From assembly GCA_030407315.1 (NCBI GenBank), contig JALQPE010000441.1, positions 32,856-96,855 on the forward strand: a DNA stretch of 64,000 bases, in the 5' to 3' direction. Positions 49,947 through 61,516 of the stretch are shown in pieces. This DNA comes from Asparagopsis taxiformis. Its lineage: Eukaryota > Rhodophyta > Florideophyceae > Bonnemaisoniales > Bonnemaisoniaceae. Under the pieces are notes generated by a model that saw nothing but the letters and a program-made list of their open reading frames with translations, had not been told where the DNA came from and ran no database searches. Each line of letters begins with the position of its first letter. Within the stretch, counting starts at the first letter, position 1. Position numbers and translations under genes: made by a program.

Positions 49947-51697
49947 TTCTTGCTCCGTTCAGTTAGCACGCCTTACATTCTCCTTGCAATGAACTCGTCT
50001 TGTTGGTATCTACGTGTCGCCCTTCCCGCCTCTTGGTTCCTCCACTTGGTACACGCGCTGTAGTGTGACGCTGGGGGCCGGCCGGTACGCGGCGTGCCAG
50101 ATCATGAGGCACGCAAGCGTCGGTGTGCCTTCGGTAAGGACGCGCGTGTCGTGGCTCAAAGCCGTATGTGCCCGTTGTCCACGTCGCCGTTCGGGGGACA
50201 ACCGGACGAAGTCGGCCATCAACACGTGCCGATATTTCCAGCATGCGTTGGGTTGCGTGTGTTTGTGGAGCTTGAGAGGGGGGGTGAACGGGGTGAGTTG
50301 GGGCGGCCGGTACGCCGGAGCGCGATCGTCGTAATGCGTTCGCTTCGTCGGTTCGTCGCGCGTGGTTCTCGCCGCCGCGGGTTAATTCCATCGCGCGTTC
50401 GCTCGCGGTCGCGTCTTCGGTTCGTTGCTACGCGCCTTCGTTTTTCGCCTTCGCGTCGCCTCGCTTGCTACCTACGTCCGTGTCTCACTATCGCATCCGC
50501 TTTTCCATGGCTAGAGCGGGGCGAAAGGGCCTTATTCGCGGGCTCCCGTGTGGGTCGCCTCTTTCTTTTTGTAGACTAGGCCTCATTCTCCGCGCTTTCG
50601 CTGAGGGGGAGATGCGCGCGTGAATGCCACTATATTCTCGGTGGAGACCGGCGTACGTCCAGATGACTGCGTCTTTCCACCGAGTTCGAGGCGCTCGCTG
50701 GAGTCTGCGCGTGTTGTCGTCCAATCAAATGACGGCAGCGAGGGACGGCTTGTCACGGCGTGGGGGTCAGTGTGGCGGCGGCGCAATCCAGGTGCCCCTT
50801 CGCCAACAATTTTCTCGTGGGACAATTTTTGCGGGACGGTCAAATTGCTATTCCGCCGGGCCAGACTGCGCACCCAATTTCGGAGCCGCTCCCCTATTTT
50901 CGCGCGAAACCCATCGCTGCTTCCAGCGCATCACACATCTCCTAGAGTCAGTCAGGGAGTTAGTCGGTGCCGGGCTTGCACGCATTTTCCAGGTTGTGCG
51001 CCGTCATACGTGAGCGAGACTCTCAGTAGGTGAAAAAGCGCGACCTCTGCGTGGCGGTAGGCGGTTATTGAGGGTTACATAACGTGAGCGACGAGTAGCT
51101 GCCGGGCGAACAACGAGTAGTTGCGTGGCGCACGAAGAGCGGTCGAAGCGCAGGCGAGGAGTGATACGTGGTGTCTCCTGGCGGTCTTGGAGCGACTTGC
51201 GCAGCGGTTTCCGAACCTTGCGCAGGTGGTCAGCGGGCGGCGTCTAGGGCGTAAGCGAGTGGGTTCGATTCCCACGCATCGACGGCGTTCTGCGCGACGC
51301 GTGTTAGCACCAGCAGTACAAAACGTTCGTTTGTAGGCTCGCGCAAGCGTTCAACTCCCAGTTAGTCTCGCCCAATGTGGATTGCCTCCGTGCGGATAGC
51401 TGACGCGAGTAGTAACGCGGCGCGCAAGCGACGAATCATGTGCGGCCTGTCGGACGGGTGCGTACGCGGCTCGCGAGCGGCGTCGCTCCACTGCGTGCGG
51501 CGACCGTTCCAAGCATTCAGCGATAGAACGTCAATTGGGGCGCGGTGAAACTTCGTCTGACGTCGCGGCTGACGTCTTTGTACGGTGTCACGTTATCGAC
51601 TGAACCGATTCGAGAATGCTGGGCGCTGCGGGCACACGAAATAGACGGCAAGGATGATATGCCGGCGCGCTTTTTCGCATACGCGTCGGAGCGAGCC
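49947..51697. other. Spacer of gypsy C between antisense ORF and pol
   Basis: 1.75 kb, same position and length as 535-2298 in gypsy A, with no credible gene. At 51259-51275 GTGGG-TTCGATT-CCCAC is a perfect tRNA-type T-arm and RNA polymerase III B-box, but no matching acceptor stem is found upstream. Confidence 0.5.
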
Positions 51698-54600
51698 TCA
51701 TGGTCCTGGCCCGTTTTCTTCATGAGATCTGCAGGCGTCCTCCTTGGTTCGTATGCCGCTCTTGGCTTGGCGGTTCTGCACGTTAGTTGCGTGGCGGGCG
51801 TGGCGCGTCCTCTTGTCCGCTAACCGCGAACTGGAGCGACTGGGTGGCGTCCGGCGCGGTTTGGTGACGCTTGTCGCTTCCGGCGTGCGTTTCTTCGGCG
51901 GGGGCCCCCGGCGGTCGCGTGACGTAGCGCGGTCGGGCTCGGTGTCGCTCGAAGCGGTTCGCTTTAGGTCCTTGCGAAAACGTGCGACAATAGGTGCGGG
52001 TAGTGAGCCCACGGGTTCCCAGGTATCATCGCGCGGCGAATATCCTTTCCAGCGAACTCGGAAAACGGCTTCCCCAGCATCGTCAATGCCTTCGGCCATG
52101 AGTTTGTCAATCATAAATTCGCGCGTTCCGTACCCAGACTCTGGGCTAACTTTGCGCGAAGCTTCGAGGTCGCGTTCGCTGCGTTGCGTTGCGTCGTTAG
52201 CGGCTTCCGTTGCGGTAGCATCTTCCTCCTCGTCTAGCGGGGAAGGCGCGGGCGTCGCAATACGCGGTGCGACGCGGATGCGATTGGAACTAACGAGCTC
52301 GGGCACGCCATCTATTACGATTTCGTAGGTATGGCCGCGACAGCCTATTACAGGGAAAGGGCCGGAGACGGGGTAGTCCAATTTCGACGCACGCGCTCCT
52401 TCGTCTCGCTGCGCTTGAGTCGTCGCTCCCGCGCGGGTATCCAAGTAGACTTGGTCACCCACCTTGATCTCCTTGTTCACTGCGCGTACGCCGCGGTCGA
52501 AATCCCGTTTATACCGCGCTTGCGCCTTCTTCAGCGCGTTTGCTGCGCGCGCGTAGGCGTCCGATAATCGCGCTAGAAATTCCATGCGAAGGAACGGCGT
52601 GCTGCGAATCGTGTCCACTTGTTCCGTTCCCAGCGATACGGGATAGCGCGTGAGCGTAAGTTCGAACGGCGACGTATTCGTCGAGCGGTGTATCGCGCGG
52701 TTGTAAGCGTACGCTAGCGCGTCTAAATGCTCGTCCCAATCTCTTCGCTCTTCGTCTACGTAATGGCGCAGCGTCGCGACGATGGTGCGGTTCATGCGCT
52801 CGACTTGTCCATTCGATTGCGGATGGTACGTCGTCGTGAATATGTTCCGCGTACCCATCAGCGCGCAAGTCTCCTGAAACAGCTTCGAGCGGAATTGCGG
52901 CCCATTGTCCGAAAGTAGCGTGCGCGGCGGTCCATAGACGAAAACCCAATCTCGGCAAAATGCCTTCGCAACGGCGAGTGCGGATACGCGTCCGAGCGCG
53001 ATGAGTCGGCAGAGTTTGCTATAGCGGTCTGCGATTACGAGTACGAAGCGGCGTTGGCGCGGAGTCTCGGGCAGCGGACCAAGGATATCGATAGCGACGT
53101 CTTCGAGCGGGCGCGTCGCGGGGAATAGCTTCAGGGCGTTCGTGTGGCGATATTGCGTAACGCGGTTACGTGCGCACGCGTCGCACTGTCTCACTGTAGT
53201 GTAGACGTCCACGCTCATCATCGGCCAGTAGTACGCGCGTCGGATTGCGTCATACATGCGTCGCGCGCCCGGATGTCCTGCGGTTACCGCGTAATGGTTA
53301 GCTCGCAAAATGCGCCCCTTAATCGCTTCGGGCACGACTATCTGCGTGGCGCCGTCGAGCGGCGCGGTCCTCATAAGTATCCCATCGGGGGACAGGTGGA
53401 AGCGCGACTGCGGCGCGGTTTCGACGTCGCGTTTCGCGTTTTGGCAGAATTCGTCCGTCGCCTGCTCGCGTATCCACTCGTCAGTGGACACGGGCGGTTC
53501 GATGCACGACCGAGTTGCCAGTAGGCAGTCCAAACTCGGGTAGTATTCTGCGTAGTCGCATAGTAGCGCGGTATCAGTTCGCGCATAAGCGTCCGCATGC
53601 GGTTCAACGATGTTCGCGGCGTCGAAGCAGGGTATCTCGTCCGGTATTTCCGTCTCGTCGCCGCTTCGCGTGGCCATTCGCGAGAGCGCGTCGGCGATAA
53701 CATGGCGTTTGCCCTTTTTATATTCGACGTCGAACTCGAACTCGGCGAGTCGCAATCGCCAGCGCGCGAGTCGTCCTTCCGCAGAGGTCATGTTTAGAAT
53801 CCAGCGCAGCGAATTGTGGTCCGTGCGAACCGTGAACTTCCGTCCTTCTAGATATGCGCGTAATAGTAACACAGCCCATACCACTGCGAGGCATTCGCGT
53901 TCCGTCGTCGAATAATTTCGCTCCGCGTCGTTAAGCGTGCGCGACCAGTATCCGACTGGATGTAGTACGTCGTCGTCGGTGTCCAACTGTAGTAACGCGC
54001 ACCCGATTTGTCCTTGCGACGCGTCGGTATCGAGCACGTATGGGTGTCCCTCGCGCGGTAGGCGAAGAATAGGCGGAGATAGCATCGCTCGTCGCAGTGA
54101 TTCGAACGCGCGCGTTTGCTCCGGCGTCGGCGCGGGTAGGTTATCTCCTTGGTCCTTCTTCAGCAGCTGCGTAAGCGGCGCTGCTACGAACCCGAATTTT
54201 TCGACGAATCGGCGGTATACGTTGCAAGTTCCCAGAAAGCTGCGCAGCTGCGTTTTCGTCGTCGGATACGTCGCATCGCGCAGCGCGTCGCATTTCGTCG
54301 CCGGTACGGATAGCTTCCCCGGCGAAATAGTATGCCCCAAATAGTCCACCGTGCGCTTGAAGAACTCAGTCTTCGCGAATTTAAGCGAAACGCCAGCGCG
54401 TCCGAGGATTCCCAGTATCTCGTCGACGTGATGCACGTGCGCGTTTACGTCTGCGGAGAAGATAATTACGTCATCCAGGTAGATAAGGCAGTGCTGCCAT
54501 TTCACGTTCGCGAGTAAGATATCGAGCGCGCGCTGAAACGTCGCGGGTGCGTTCGATAGTCCAAAGGGCATACGGCGGAAGCGATAAGTACCAACATGCG

Positions 54601-55027
54601 ACGTAAACGTAGTCTTGTCGCGGTCGGCGTGCGCTACTGGGATCTGCCAGTACCCCGAGTTGCAGTCCAGCGTAGTGAAAACCGTCGCGTTACCAAGCGA
54701 ATCGACGCAATCGTCCATGCGCGGAATCGGATACGCGTCCTTGACGATGGCGGCGTTTAAGCGGCGGTAGTCGATGCAGAAGCGGGAAGTCCCGTCCTTC
54801 TTAGGCACGACTACGACCGGGCTCGCCCATTCCGATGTAGCAGGTTCGATCACTCCAGCGCGGAGCATCTTATCCACTTGCGTACGTATAATTTCGCGCG
54901 ACGCGTGTCCGGCGCTGTACGGTGGTTGGTTGACGGGGGTCGCCCCCGGAACCAGTTCGATGCGGTGTTCTGTCGCGTGGATGGCTCCAAGCGTGCCATT
55001 CCACATTCGCTCGTGCTTTCGCAGCAT
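51698..55027 (-). CDS. Gypsy C pol: RT - RNase H - integrase - chromodomain
   Basis: 1109 residues, fully open. RT: SPVVVVPKKDGTSRFCIDYRR, FTTLDCNSGYWQIPV, MPFGLSNAPATFQRAL and catalytic CLIYLDDVIIF. RNase H: YVLDTDASQGQIGCAL, YSTTERECLAVVWAV, RTDHNSLRWI and HVIADALSR. Integrase: zinc finger (HPGARRMYDAIRR...CDAC) and core with Asp in DVAIDILGPLP, Asp in LLSDNGPQFRS and Glu in QSNGQVERMNRT. After a linker with YPVSGPFPVIG comes a chromodomain (TREFMIDKL, VRWKGYSPRDDTWEP) and a basic tail. The N-terminal link to protease is in another frame near 55040, so translation may need a frameshift, or a base has been lost. All catalytic residues are present. Confidence 0.93.
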   Translation of the reverse strand: MLRKHERMWNGTLGAIHATEHRIELVPGATPVNQPPYSAGHASREIIRTQVDKMLRAGVIEPATSEWASPVVVVPKKDGTSRFCIDYRRLNAAIVKDAYPIPRMDDCVDSLGNATVFTTLDCNSGYWQIPVAHADRDKTTFTSHVGTYRFRRMPFGLSNAPATFQRALDILLANVKWQHCLIYLDDVIIFSADVNAHVHHVDEILGILGRAGVSLKFAKTEFFKRTVDYLGHTISPGKLSVPATKCDALRDATYPTTKTQLRSFLGTCNVYRRFVEKFGFVAAPLTQLLKKDQGDNLPAPTPEQTRAFESLRRAMLSPPILRLPREGHPYVLDTDASQGQIGCALLQLDTDDDVLHPVGYWSRTLNDAERNYSTTERECLAVVWAVLLLRAYLEGRKFTVRTDHNSLRWILNMTSAEGRLARWRLRLAEFEFDVEYKKGKRHVIADALSRMATRSGDETEIPDEIPCFDAANIVEPHADAYARTDTALLCDYAEYYPSLDCLLATRSCIEPPVSTDEWIREQATDEFCQNAKRDVETAPQSRFHLSPDGILMRTAPLDGATQIVVPEAIKGRILRANHYAVTAGHPGARRMYDAIRRAYYWPMMSVDVYTTVRQCDACARNRVTQYRHTNALKLFPATRPLEDVAIDILGPLPETPRQRRFVLVIADRYSKLCRLIALGRVSALAVAKAFCRDWVFVYGPPRTLLSDNGPQFRSKLFQETCALMGTRNIFTTTYHPQSNGQVERMNRTIVATLRHYVDEERRDWDEHLDALAYAYNRAIHRSTNTSPFELTLTRYPVSLGTEQVDTIRSTPFLRMEFLARLSDAYARAANALKKAQARYKRDFDRGVRAVNKEIKVGDQVYLDTRAGATTQAQRDEGARASKLDYPVSGPFPVIGCRGHTYEIVIDGVPELVSSNRIRVAPRIATPAPSPLDEEEDATATEAANDATQRSERDLEASRKVSPESGYGTREFMIDKLMAEGIDDAGEAVFRVRWKGYSPRDDTWEPVGSLPAPIVARFRKDLKRTASSDTEPDRATSRDRRGPPPKKRTPEATSVTKPRRTPPSRSSSRLADKRTRHARHATNVQNRQAKSGIRTKEDACRSHEENGPGP

Positions 55028-55029
55028 CT

Positions 55030-56006
55030 CGATGATTCGCGCGTGTAGTCGTCGTCTACTCGCTCATCGCGTAGCGTCGTGCGTAAAAGATCTTCCCAAT
55101 GCGGCGTCGCGTTCGCAATTCCGTCGGCTTCGCGCAGGTCCGGCGGGTTTGTCGCGTCGCGTGGCGTCGCATCGTCGGGCGGTCGGTCTTGCGGAGTCGG
55201 CGCTTCTTGTGCAACTTGTAGGCAACCTACGGGGTTGGGCACCGCGGCGCCCACCTTCATGCCTTTGGGCAATACCTGTAGGCGGGTGCCGGCGTTGTGC
55301 ACATGCACACTGAAGGGCTCGTTCCTTTTAACTTGCGTTTCACCGTTCGCTAGACGAAGCAACTTCTGCCCATAGAGGTCGGTCGCGGGTATCGTAATGC
55401 AGCGTCCGTCAGCGCCCGTGGTGACTTCGATAGCTCGTGTGGCGTGCGGCGGAATCGACGTGCGGCGCGCAACGCGAATTGGTGCGAAATCTGTTGGTCG
55501 GGTAGTCTTGGGGGTCGGTGCGCGGCGCGGTTTCGTCGCCGTGCGTGGGAGCATCGGAACGTGGTCTCCATAGCGGGTTCGCAACGCGCGCTGCGGCCCA
55601 GTATAGATCATCCGAACCACAGGGTCGATGAAGTCTGCTCCCAGAATGCAAGGGACGGCTAAGCGCGGCATCACCAGGAAAGTTTGAAGGTGCGCGCGGG
55701 CACCTAGAAGAACGCTAAGTCGCAACTACGCGTTCGGCGGCTCGGCGCGAGGCGTCGTCCATTCGCATCGATAATTGCGCAGCGCAGCGTCGGCGGCGTA
55801 GCGAGGCGCTTCCAATCAGCGCCTAATACGTTCTCGCGAATGAGGCTCGGGCCCGCGCCGGTATCAAGCACAGCGGTCACCGCGATGGCCGTACTTAGAT
55901 TATATCCGACGGGTACCTCGAGTTTGTAGTTCGCGGTAGGGGTCTGAAACAGGACCACTGTTTCGGGTGGTAACGGAGGCGGTTTTTCACGCGGCGGTTG
56001 CGTCAT
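55030..56006 (-). pseudogene. Gypsy C protease (frameshifted)
   Basis: Starts MTQPPREKPPPL at 56006 and keeps the active site VLDTGAGPSLIREN. Extra bases near 55730-55745 (GCGGCTCG), compared with gypsy B, throw it out of frame. The rest (VMPRLAVPCILGADFIDPVV, KGMKVGAAVPNPVGCLQVAQE) continues in the frame that runs to about 54850. Otherwise it is nearly identical to gypsy B. Confidence 0.8.
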
Positions 56007-56050
56007 CGCGCGTCGCGTATCCGTTGGGTGGAGAGGAGTCGGCCCACCCG

Positions 56051-58019
56051 CTACGACTCCTCGTAGGCGTTTCCCGGGTCTTCGGCGAAGCGAACCGAGT
56101 GGGGCGCGAGCTGCTCGCCGTCGTGCGCGTCGTCTTCGCGCGTGCGTTCGCTCTCGCGCTCGCGTGCGTCATCGTCCGCGGAAACTTCGAAAACCTGAAC
56201 GATACGCTGCAGGTTCAGTTCTTCGGGCGTTAGGCGCGCGTGGCTATGCATCTCGCGAATCGCGGCCTGTTGCTCGGATGAGAGCAGCGGGCAGCTTACC
56301 ATGGGATGCCCAAACTTCCGGCATATCAGACAGCGGAACGCCGCTGTGCGAGACGTGTCGGCCGGGCCGTCTGTCTCACGATAGGCGGTGGGTAAGTTGC
56401 GCGCGGTATGTGCGCCGTGTACGGTCCCGCGCGTTCGCGTTCTCGGTCGTCGTTATGCGCAAAGCGTCGCGAGCGGTCGGCGGGCGATGCGTCGCGAGAG
56501 CGTGGCGTGCGATAATTCGACGAAGGTGTGCCAAGCGAGGTTGGACTTCGCATGGGGCTCGGGGTCGAGAACTTCCGTTCGCGCGGAGCGTGCGGTGTCG
56601 CGGCGGAGGTTGAGACGTTTGGCGATGAGAAGCCTGATGGCGGGGTATGCCCCACGGTCAGTGCTTGCATCGTTGGTGTCTCCTCCTCTTCCACGTAGAG
56701 CGCAGGCGTTCGCCGTAATAGCGGTCGCGCGCTCGTCGTCGGCGTCATCGCTCGGTGCGTGTCCCCGTGGCTCTGTGCCATAGAGACTAGCTCTCGAAAG
56801 GTGTATCGACGCGGGTCGCGAGACAGCGCGTCCCGCACGAGGTGTTGCGCATAGGGTCGTAGGCCATCGACGAAAATAGAAACAAGCGTTCGCTCGCTAA
56901 ACGCATCGCCGCAGCGCAGCGCGCGGCGTCGTAGTCTCGTAGCGAATTGCGTTTCGGTTTCCTTCGGGTCTTGCGTTTGTTGCGCCACGTCACGATACGC
57001 TTGCGCGACGTCGCCTTCGCGCGCATAAGTTAGCAGGAGCCACTGAACGGCTTCCGCGTAGCACGTAATCGAATCGACGCCCGCGCGCGCTCCTCGGAAC
57101 GTTCGTCCCACGTACGTTTGGAACGTGTCGCGCGCCTCGTCGGCCAGAAAATACTTGAGAATCGGAAGCGCTGCGCCTTCGGATACGCCGGTGTCGTCGC
57201 ATGCACTCTTGAAATACTTCAGGAACGATAGCACGGCGATTCCGTCAGCGCCCGTGAAATTCTCTCCCTGCATCGAATGGCGCACCATTTTCGCGGTGTT
57301 AGCCAATTCGCTCGCAATTGCTCGGTTAAACGCGCGGTCCGTATTACGCAAGCGGTACGTGCGATACGAAAGCGCGCGCGTGAACAGCTCGTTCAACGGC
57401 TGGATCTCTACCAGCCCGGGATGTGCGGGTCCATCGTTGCTATCCGAACGCGGGTGGCCGTCGAATGACAGGTCCTGGCGCGCCAGTTCCAGCCATCCTT
57501 CGGGGTCCGCGTTGCGCACGTAGTTTGTAGGGGTCACGCGCGCTGCGGTTCGCGTTCGGTTTTCGCGCGCAGCGACGTTCGCGCGTTCGGTGTTGTGCTC
57601 CTCGCGGGAGTCCATCGTAGTGACGATTAGGTTGTGGACTTGCGCCCTCATCTGAGCCGTTAATCCACGCGATTGGCCCTTGATGGCGCGGTCCACCGCA
57701 GCTCGTACTTCAGCCTGGAGCATGCATTGGAACGTAGGGTCGTCCACTACTTGTCGAACCAAGCTCGGAAGCGTTGCGGACGGCGTAGCGTGCACGTCGG
57801 AACGCGGAACTCGGCCTCGCGCTTCGTTGCAGCGCCGTCGTCGGACGTTTGCGCGTCGTCGTCGATACTCGCGAGCGTTTGCGTCGGTAACGGCGGCCAC
57901 GGAGAGGCGGTAGAGTCAGGGATATGTGAAGCGACCAGCGCGTCGACTGCGTGCGTTTGCGACGCGACTGGCGGCGGTTCGGTCGGCGCGTTCGATCGCT
58001 CGGGCGCGGATGGATCCAT
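56051..58019 (-). pseudogene. Gypsy C gag (two single-base breaks)
   Basis: Homologous throughout to the intact gypsy B gag. One A is missing near 57801 (GTCGGAACG against GTCGGAAACG) and one G near 56365 (GCCGGGCCG against GCCGGGGCCG). Pieces: 58019 to about 57800, about 57800 to 56366 (core open for 490 residues), and 56302-56051 (end after the knuckle, PMVSCPLLSSEQQAA). Both breaks are in short homopolymers, so sequencing error is an alternative to mutation. Confidence 0.85.
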
Positions 58020-58410
58020 CGGCGCGGTTGCGTTCGATCGTCGCCTAGGGAAAAGGGAAAAAGGGATGATGGGGAAGGAGAAAGGGGAATTCGGCGCGCG
58101 TCAAAATCTCGCGTCGGCGCGTCGAAAAATTGGCAAGCAAAAAGGGAGCGCTTCCCGAAAATTTTCTGCGTATCGGGCGCGCGTAGTAAGGGTGAGGGGA
58201 CGAGTTCGCTCGCAGGAGGGCTTCTTCCTCGCTCGGAGCGCGTGAAGACGGGTCTCGATCGCTCGCGAACCCAATATTTTCGGCACCGCCGAACCCGCGT
58301 TAGGGTTGCGAACTAGCGCGCGCACGCGCTGCGTCTTCGATTGCGTCGTTCCGCGCGGCGAATCGTCGTAGTAGGGGTAGGGTAGTTATACAAACCAGAG
58401 AGGCTATAGC

Positions 58411-59188
58411 TGTCAGGGATCAGCCCTCTAGACCTCATGGTAAACACTAGATTCCTGTTCTTATAACACCATACCCCGACCAACCAATAAGATAGTACCA
58501 TTCCACAGAGACCAAAGCTCCCAACTACAAGGAAGCTTACAGTAACCACTCCTACGAGGCTACTTACAGCTTTCCAGATACCTTACACCACCTAGAGACA
58601 CTTGAGCAGGCTACTTACATGTTATGATAGACTTACAACACCTGTCATGTGACTGACACGGTTACTTACAAGATTACATGGCTTTTCAGCCACTTTCGCC
58701 CCACTTACAGGTTACTTACACACATACGCCCGTATGACAGGTAACTTACAACTGTAACTGACGGAAACCTCGTTTTTCAATGAATTTCAACTGTAAGCTT
58801 ACATGTAAGAAATGTAAGCTTATACTGTAAGCCGCCCTGCGGGGCCCGGTCGCGCCGGCTCCAGGTTTCCACGTGTCAGGGGTTCCTGCCGAACATTGCT
58901 GGACTCTTACACGTGTTACATTGCTGGACTCTTACACGTGGCCCTCCCTGTCACACTCTCCTTATGACCGTTTCCAGATCCGCCACCACCAACAATATCT
59001 CCCATTCTCCTCTCCTATTGGTTGATCTCCGATGCCTACTCCTCGTAGCTCCTCGTAGTTACCCTTCATTTTACCCCTCCTAGAGCTACCTCCTAGTCTA
59101 TATAAACTACCCTCCGCTCCCCACCTCAGGGATTCGGAGGTACCTTCGACCGGAACATCTTCTCCCAAGTTGTGCCTTAACCCCCACA
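58411..59188 (+). mobile_element. 778-bp solo LTR inserted in gypsy C leader
   Basis: TGTCAGGGATC...CCCCCACA, flanked by ATAGC at 58406-58410 and 59189-59193. The empty site is visible in gypsy B (GGCTATAGCACCGC near 38750). TG...CA ends, a 5-bp duplication and no coding sequence identify a solo LTR. A TATATAAA box near 59098-59105 suggests + orientation. It contains many CTTACA/GTTACTTACA words and a tandem 27-bp unit with TTGCTGGACTCTTACACGTG around 58897-58940. It is unrelated to the gypsy and copia LTRs here. Confidence 0.9.
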
Positions 59189-59361
59189 ATAGCACCGCTT
59201 CCGGGATAGCGATACGCGCGCACGCGTCAATCGCCCTCGCTGTCGCGCACGACGAACGGATAAATGAGGAATTAGAGTAAGCGGTAGGTTTGGCGTCCCG
59301 TGTTTTCCCCAAGCGGAGTTTCTGTGCTTCGCTGAGTTCGCACGTCGGTTCGCTCAATTCT

Positions 59362-59377
59362 AGGTCGAGAGACCAGT
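59362..59377 (-). promoter_or_regulatory. Gypsy C primer-binding site
   Basis: Element-strand ACTGGTCTCTCGACC next to the 5' LTR, identical to gypsy B. The TGG start fits a tRNA CCA end; donor tRNA not assigned. Confidence 0.55.
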
Positions 59378-60157
59378 TGTAGGACCAGCCGGGGTGGCGA
59401 TCGCTAAGGGAGTTCTAGAATTGCAGCCGTGTCAGGGCGAGGTGAACCGTAACGCGCTGGTTGAACTTGCGTTCGCGCGTCGCTCGGTCGCGCTGGCGAA
59501 CGGGTGGTACAACGGCGGAACGCGTAGGGAACGATCGCAACACGGGATTCGCGGGCCGGCGCAAGCCGTGATCTCAGGGTGAGATCACCGAGTAAACTCG
59601 AGCACAACGCGATCCACACAGGGGTCGTAAATCCCTGGCCTAGTGGCGTGCGACGCAAACGCGCGCTATCGCGGTGCGACGCGGTTCGACGATCGGTTTA
59701 TGCGCAACGCGCACGCGAACGTCGGCGATCGTGAGCAACCCGCACGCAACGTTTCAACGCAATCGGTCCTCGCGATTCGCTAAACGCTTAACTCGTAGCT
59801 GCGAAGATGCAGGCTGTTTATTGGTAAGGTGCGAAGCTGAACGACCATTAATAGCTAACTACTAAGGACAGGTTGTCCTTGCGCGGCCGGCCGGCGGCCG
59901 CTCGCTCGCACGCAAAAAAGGGAAATATTTGGGAAAAAGACTTTCGTCATAAAAAACCCAAAAAAGGGAAATTCGTCGAAATCGCTACACGTGGCGCCGG
60001 GTTTGCAATCGTACGCGTTCGCGCAAGCGCGCCGTGACACGTAATTGTATCGCCACGCGTACGATCGCTTACTAACTAACTAAACGCGGATGCACGCGGA
60101 CTCAACGCGACGCATCGCTCCGACCCGCGCGCGCACTTGCAACATAAATTGCTTCAC
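59378..60157 (-). repeat. Gypsy C 5' LTR (780 bp)
   Basis: TGTAGGACCAGCC to TTGCTTCACA on the + strand, followed by target duplication CAAGG at 60158-60162. Compared with the 3' LTR it has a scatter of substitutions and small indels. Confidence 0.9.
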
Positions 60158-60162
60158 ACAAG

Positions 60163-61516
60163 GGTCACATCGTTTCGATATGTCTTCTAGTATCTTCAGT
60201 GTTTCTGGCGTAGTGTCATTAGGTCTTCCTCTTTTGAGCAACCGGTAAAGCTTGTCAGCAGAAGGGTGACAGAATTGTCGGTGTAGTTTGACAAGTTGTT
60301 GTCTGTTAAAGAATTTTATCACAGGCGTGGACATGTCTGCATAAACGTGTCCGTTGTGACGGTGCACAGGTACATTCCAATCTTTCAAGATGTGTGACTT
60401 CGAGTCGTCACTCTTGAGTACGGTACATTTGACGAGTAGATTCTGGACTGTGTCGGTATACATGCTGTGGCAGTCAAGTATGTCAAGTCCAAGTAGCGCG
60501 GGAATTTCAGCAGATATAACGTCGAGGGTGACAAATATCGTAGGGATACCAGGTGGTGTAGCCAGTGGTAGTGACAATAGTCCGAGTGAATCAAAGGTAG
60601 CATCGGCGAAGCGGAAGCGACGGCGAGACGTTTGTAGTCTCAGCCTTTTGCGGACACTGTTTGCTAGTTTCCTAGCTTCGCTTAGTCCAATAACTGATCG
60701 AGGGGCACCTGTATCTAGACAGAAAGCAGGGTGCATAGGATGTTTTGATTTGATTGCAAGACTGGCGGCATGCACGGGTACAGTTACCAATGTGCGGTTC
60801 GCTCTGCGCTTGAGTCTGCGTCTTTGGACATTAGTTCTGTTCAAGGGTTTCGCCTTGATTGGGCGCTGCTGATGGGACGCGGGAACGCGACGCCCTAGTG
60901 AAAAAAACGTAGCAGGGATACACTGGACATGATGGGTAGTGTCTGATACATCATCCTGATCCTGCAGAATAGTTGACATTGCTATGTTGTTAATAGCATG
61001 CGAGCTGTCAACATGTTCAGCTAGTATCTCTCTGTCGGGACAACTGTCTTCGTCTTCGGTACACTCGACATGAAGTTTCTCAAAAGCTTCAAGTTCTGAG
61101 CATACTTCAGTGTGAAAATTGTCATCGTGGAGTGGCAGTTGAGCGGGGTCAGGTGAACAGGGGTCATTTACGTTGTGCGCATAACGGTCATAATTTGACA
61201 CGAGGCTAGCAAGTAGTGTGACAGCAGGTACTCCTTTCTGTAGCTGTCTTGTGACTGCTCCCTTCACGTCACGTTCTTTGCAATCGCGTGCAAAGTGGTC
61301 AGCAGCGTCACATATCTTGCAAAGCATACGTTTGCCATTCTTGCCAATAGGGTTTTTGCCTTCTTTAGCGCTTGTGCTGCGCGCTTGGCGAAGCGGTTCA
61401 TGCACGATAGCACGTCTCGTGACATGGGATGGTGGACGGCCGTATCGCTGATACAGGGTATCGGCTTGGGTGTCATTCTCAGGCTGCAATGACTTCTTCT
61501 CTTCGAAGAGTTGCAT
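60163..61516 (-). pseudogene. Copia D Gag end, protease and integrase zinc finger, cut by gypsy C
   Basis: One open frame. CKICDAADHFARDCKE is a CCHC knuckle, HPAFCLDTGAPRSVIGL is the protease active site (DTGA), and LVKLHRQFCHPSADKLYRLLKR with CDPC is the integrase zinc finger. The host frame stops being copia at 60163, inside the CDPC segment, and continues exactly at 46207-46212 on the far side of gypsy C. Codons left of 60158 belong to the gypsy LTR. Confidence 0.85.

Larger units (their letters stand above)
46213..60157 (-). mobile_element. Gypsy C: full-length chromodomain gypsy element with antisense ORF
   Basis: 13,945 bp, flanked by CAAGG at 46208-46212 and 60158-60162, inserted in copia D integrase. 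LTRs are 782 and 780 bp. On the - strand: 5' LTR, leader carrying a solo-LTR insertion, gag, protease, RT-RNase H-integrase-chromodomain, 1.75-kb spacer, antisense ORF (+ strand), polypurine tract, 3' LTR. It is the reference copy for interpreting gypsy A and B. Confidence 0.92.

Noticed and set aside
51187..51283. tRNA gene
   Set aside because: T-arm is perfect but no 7-bp acceptor stem partner for GCATCGA and no clear anticodon arm.
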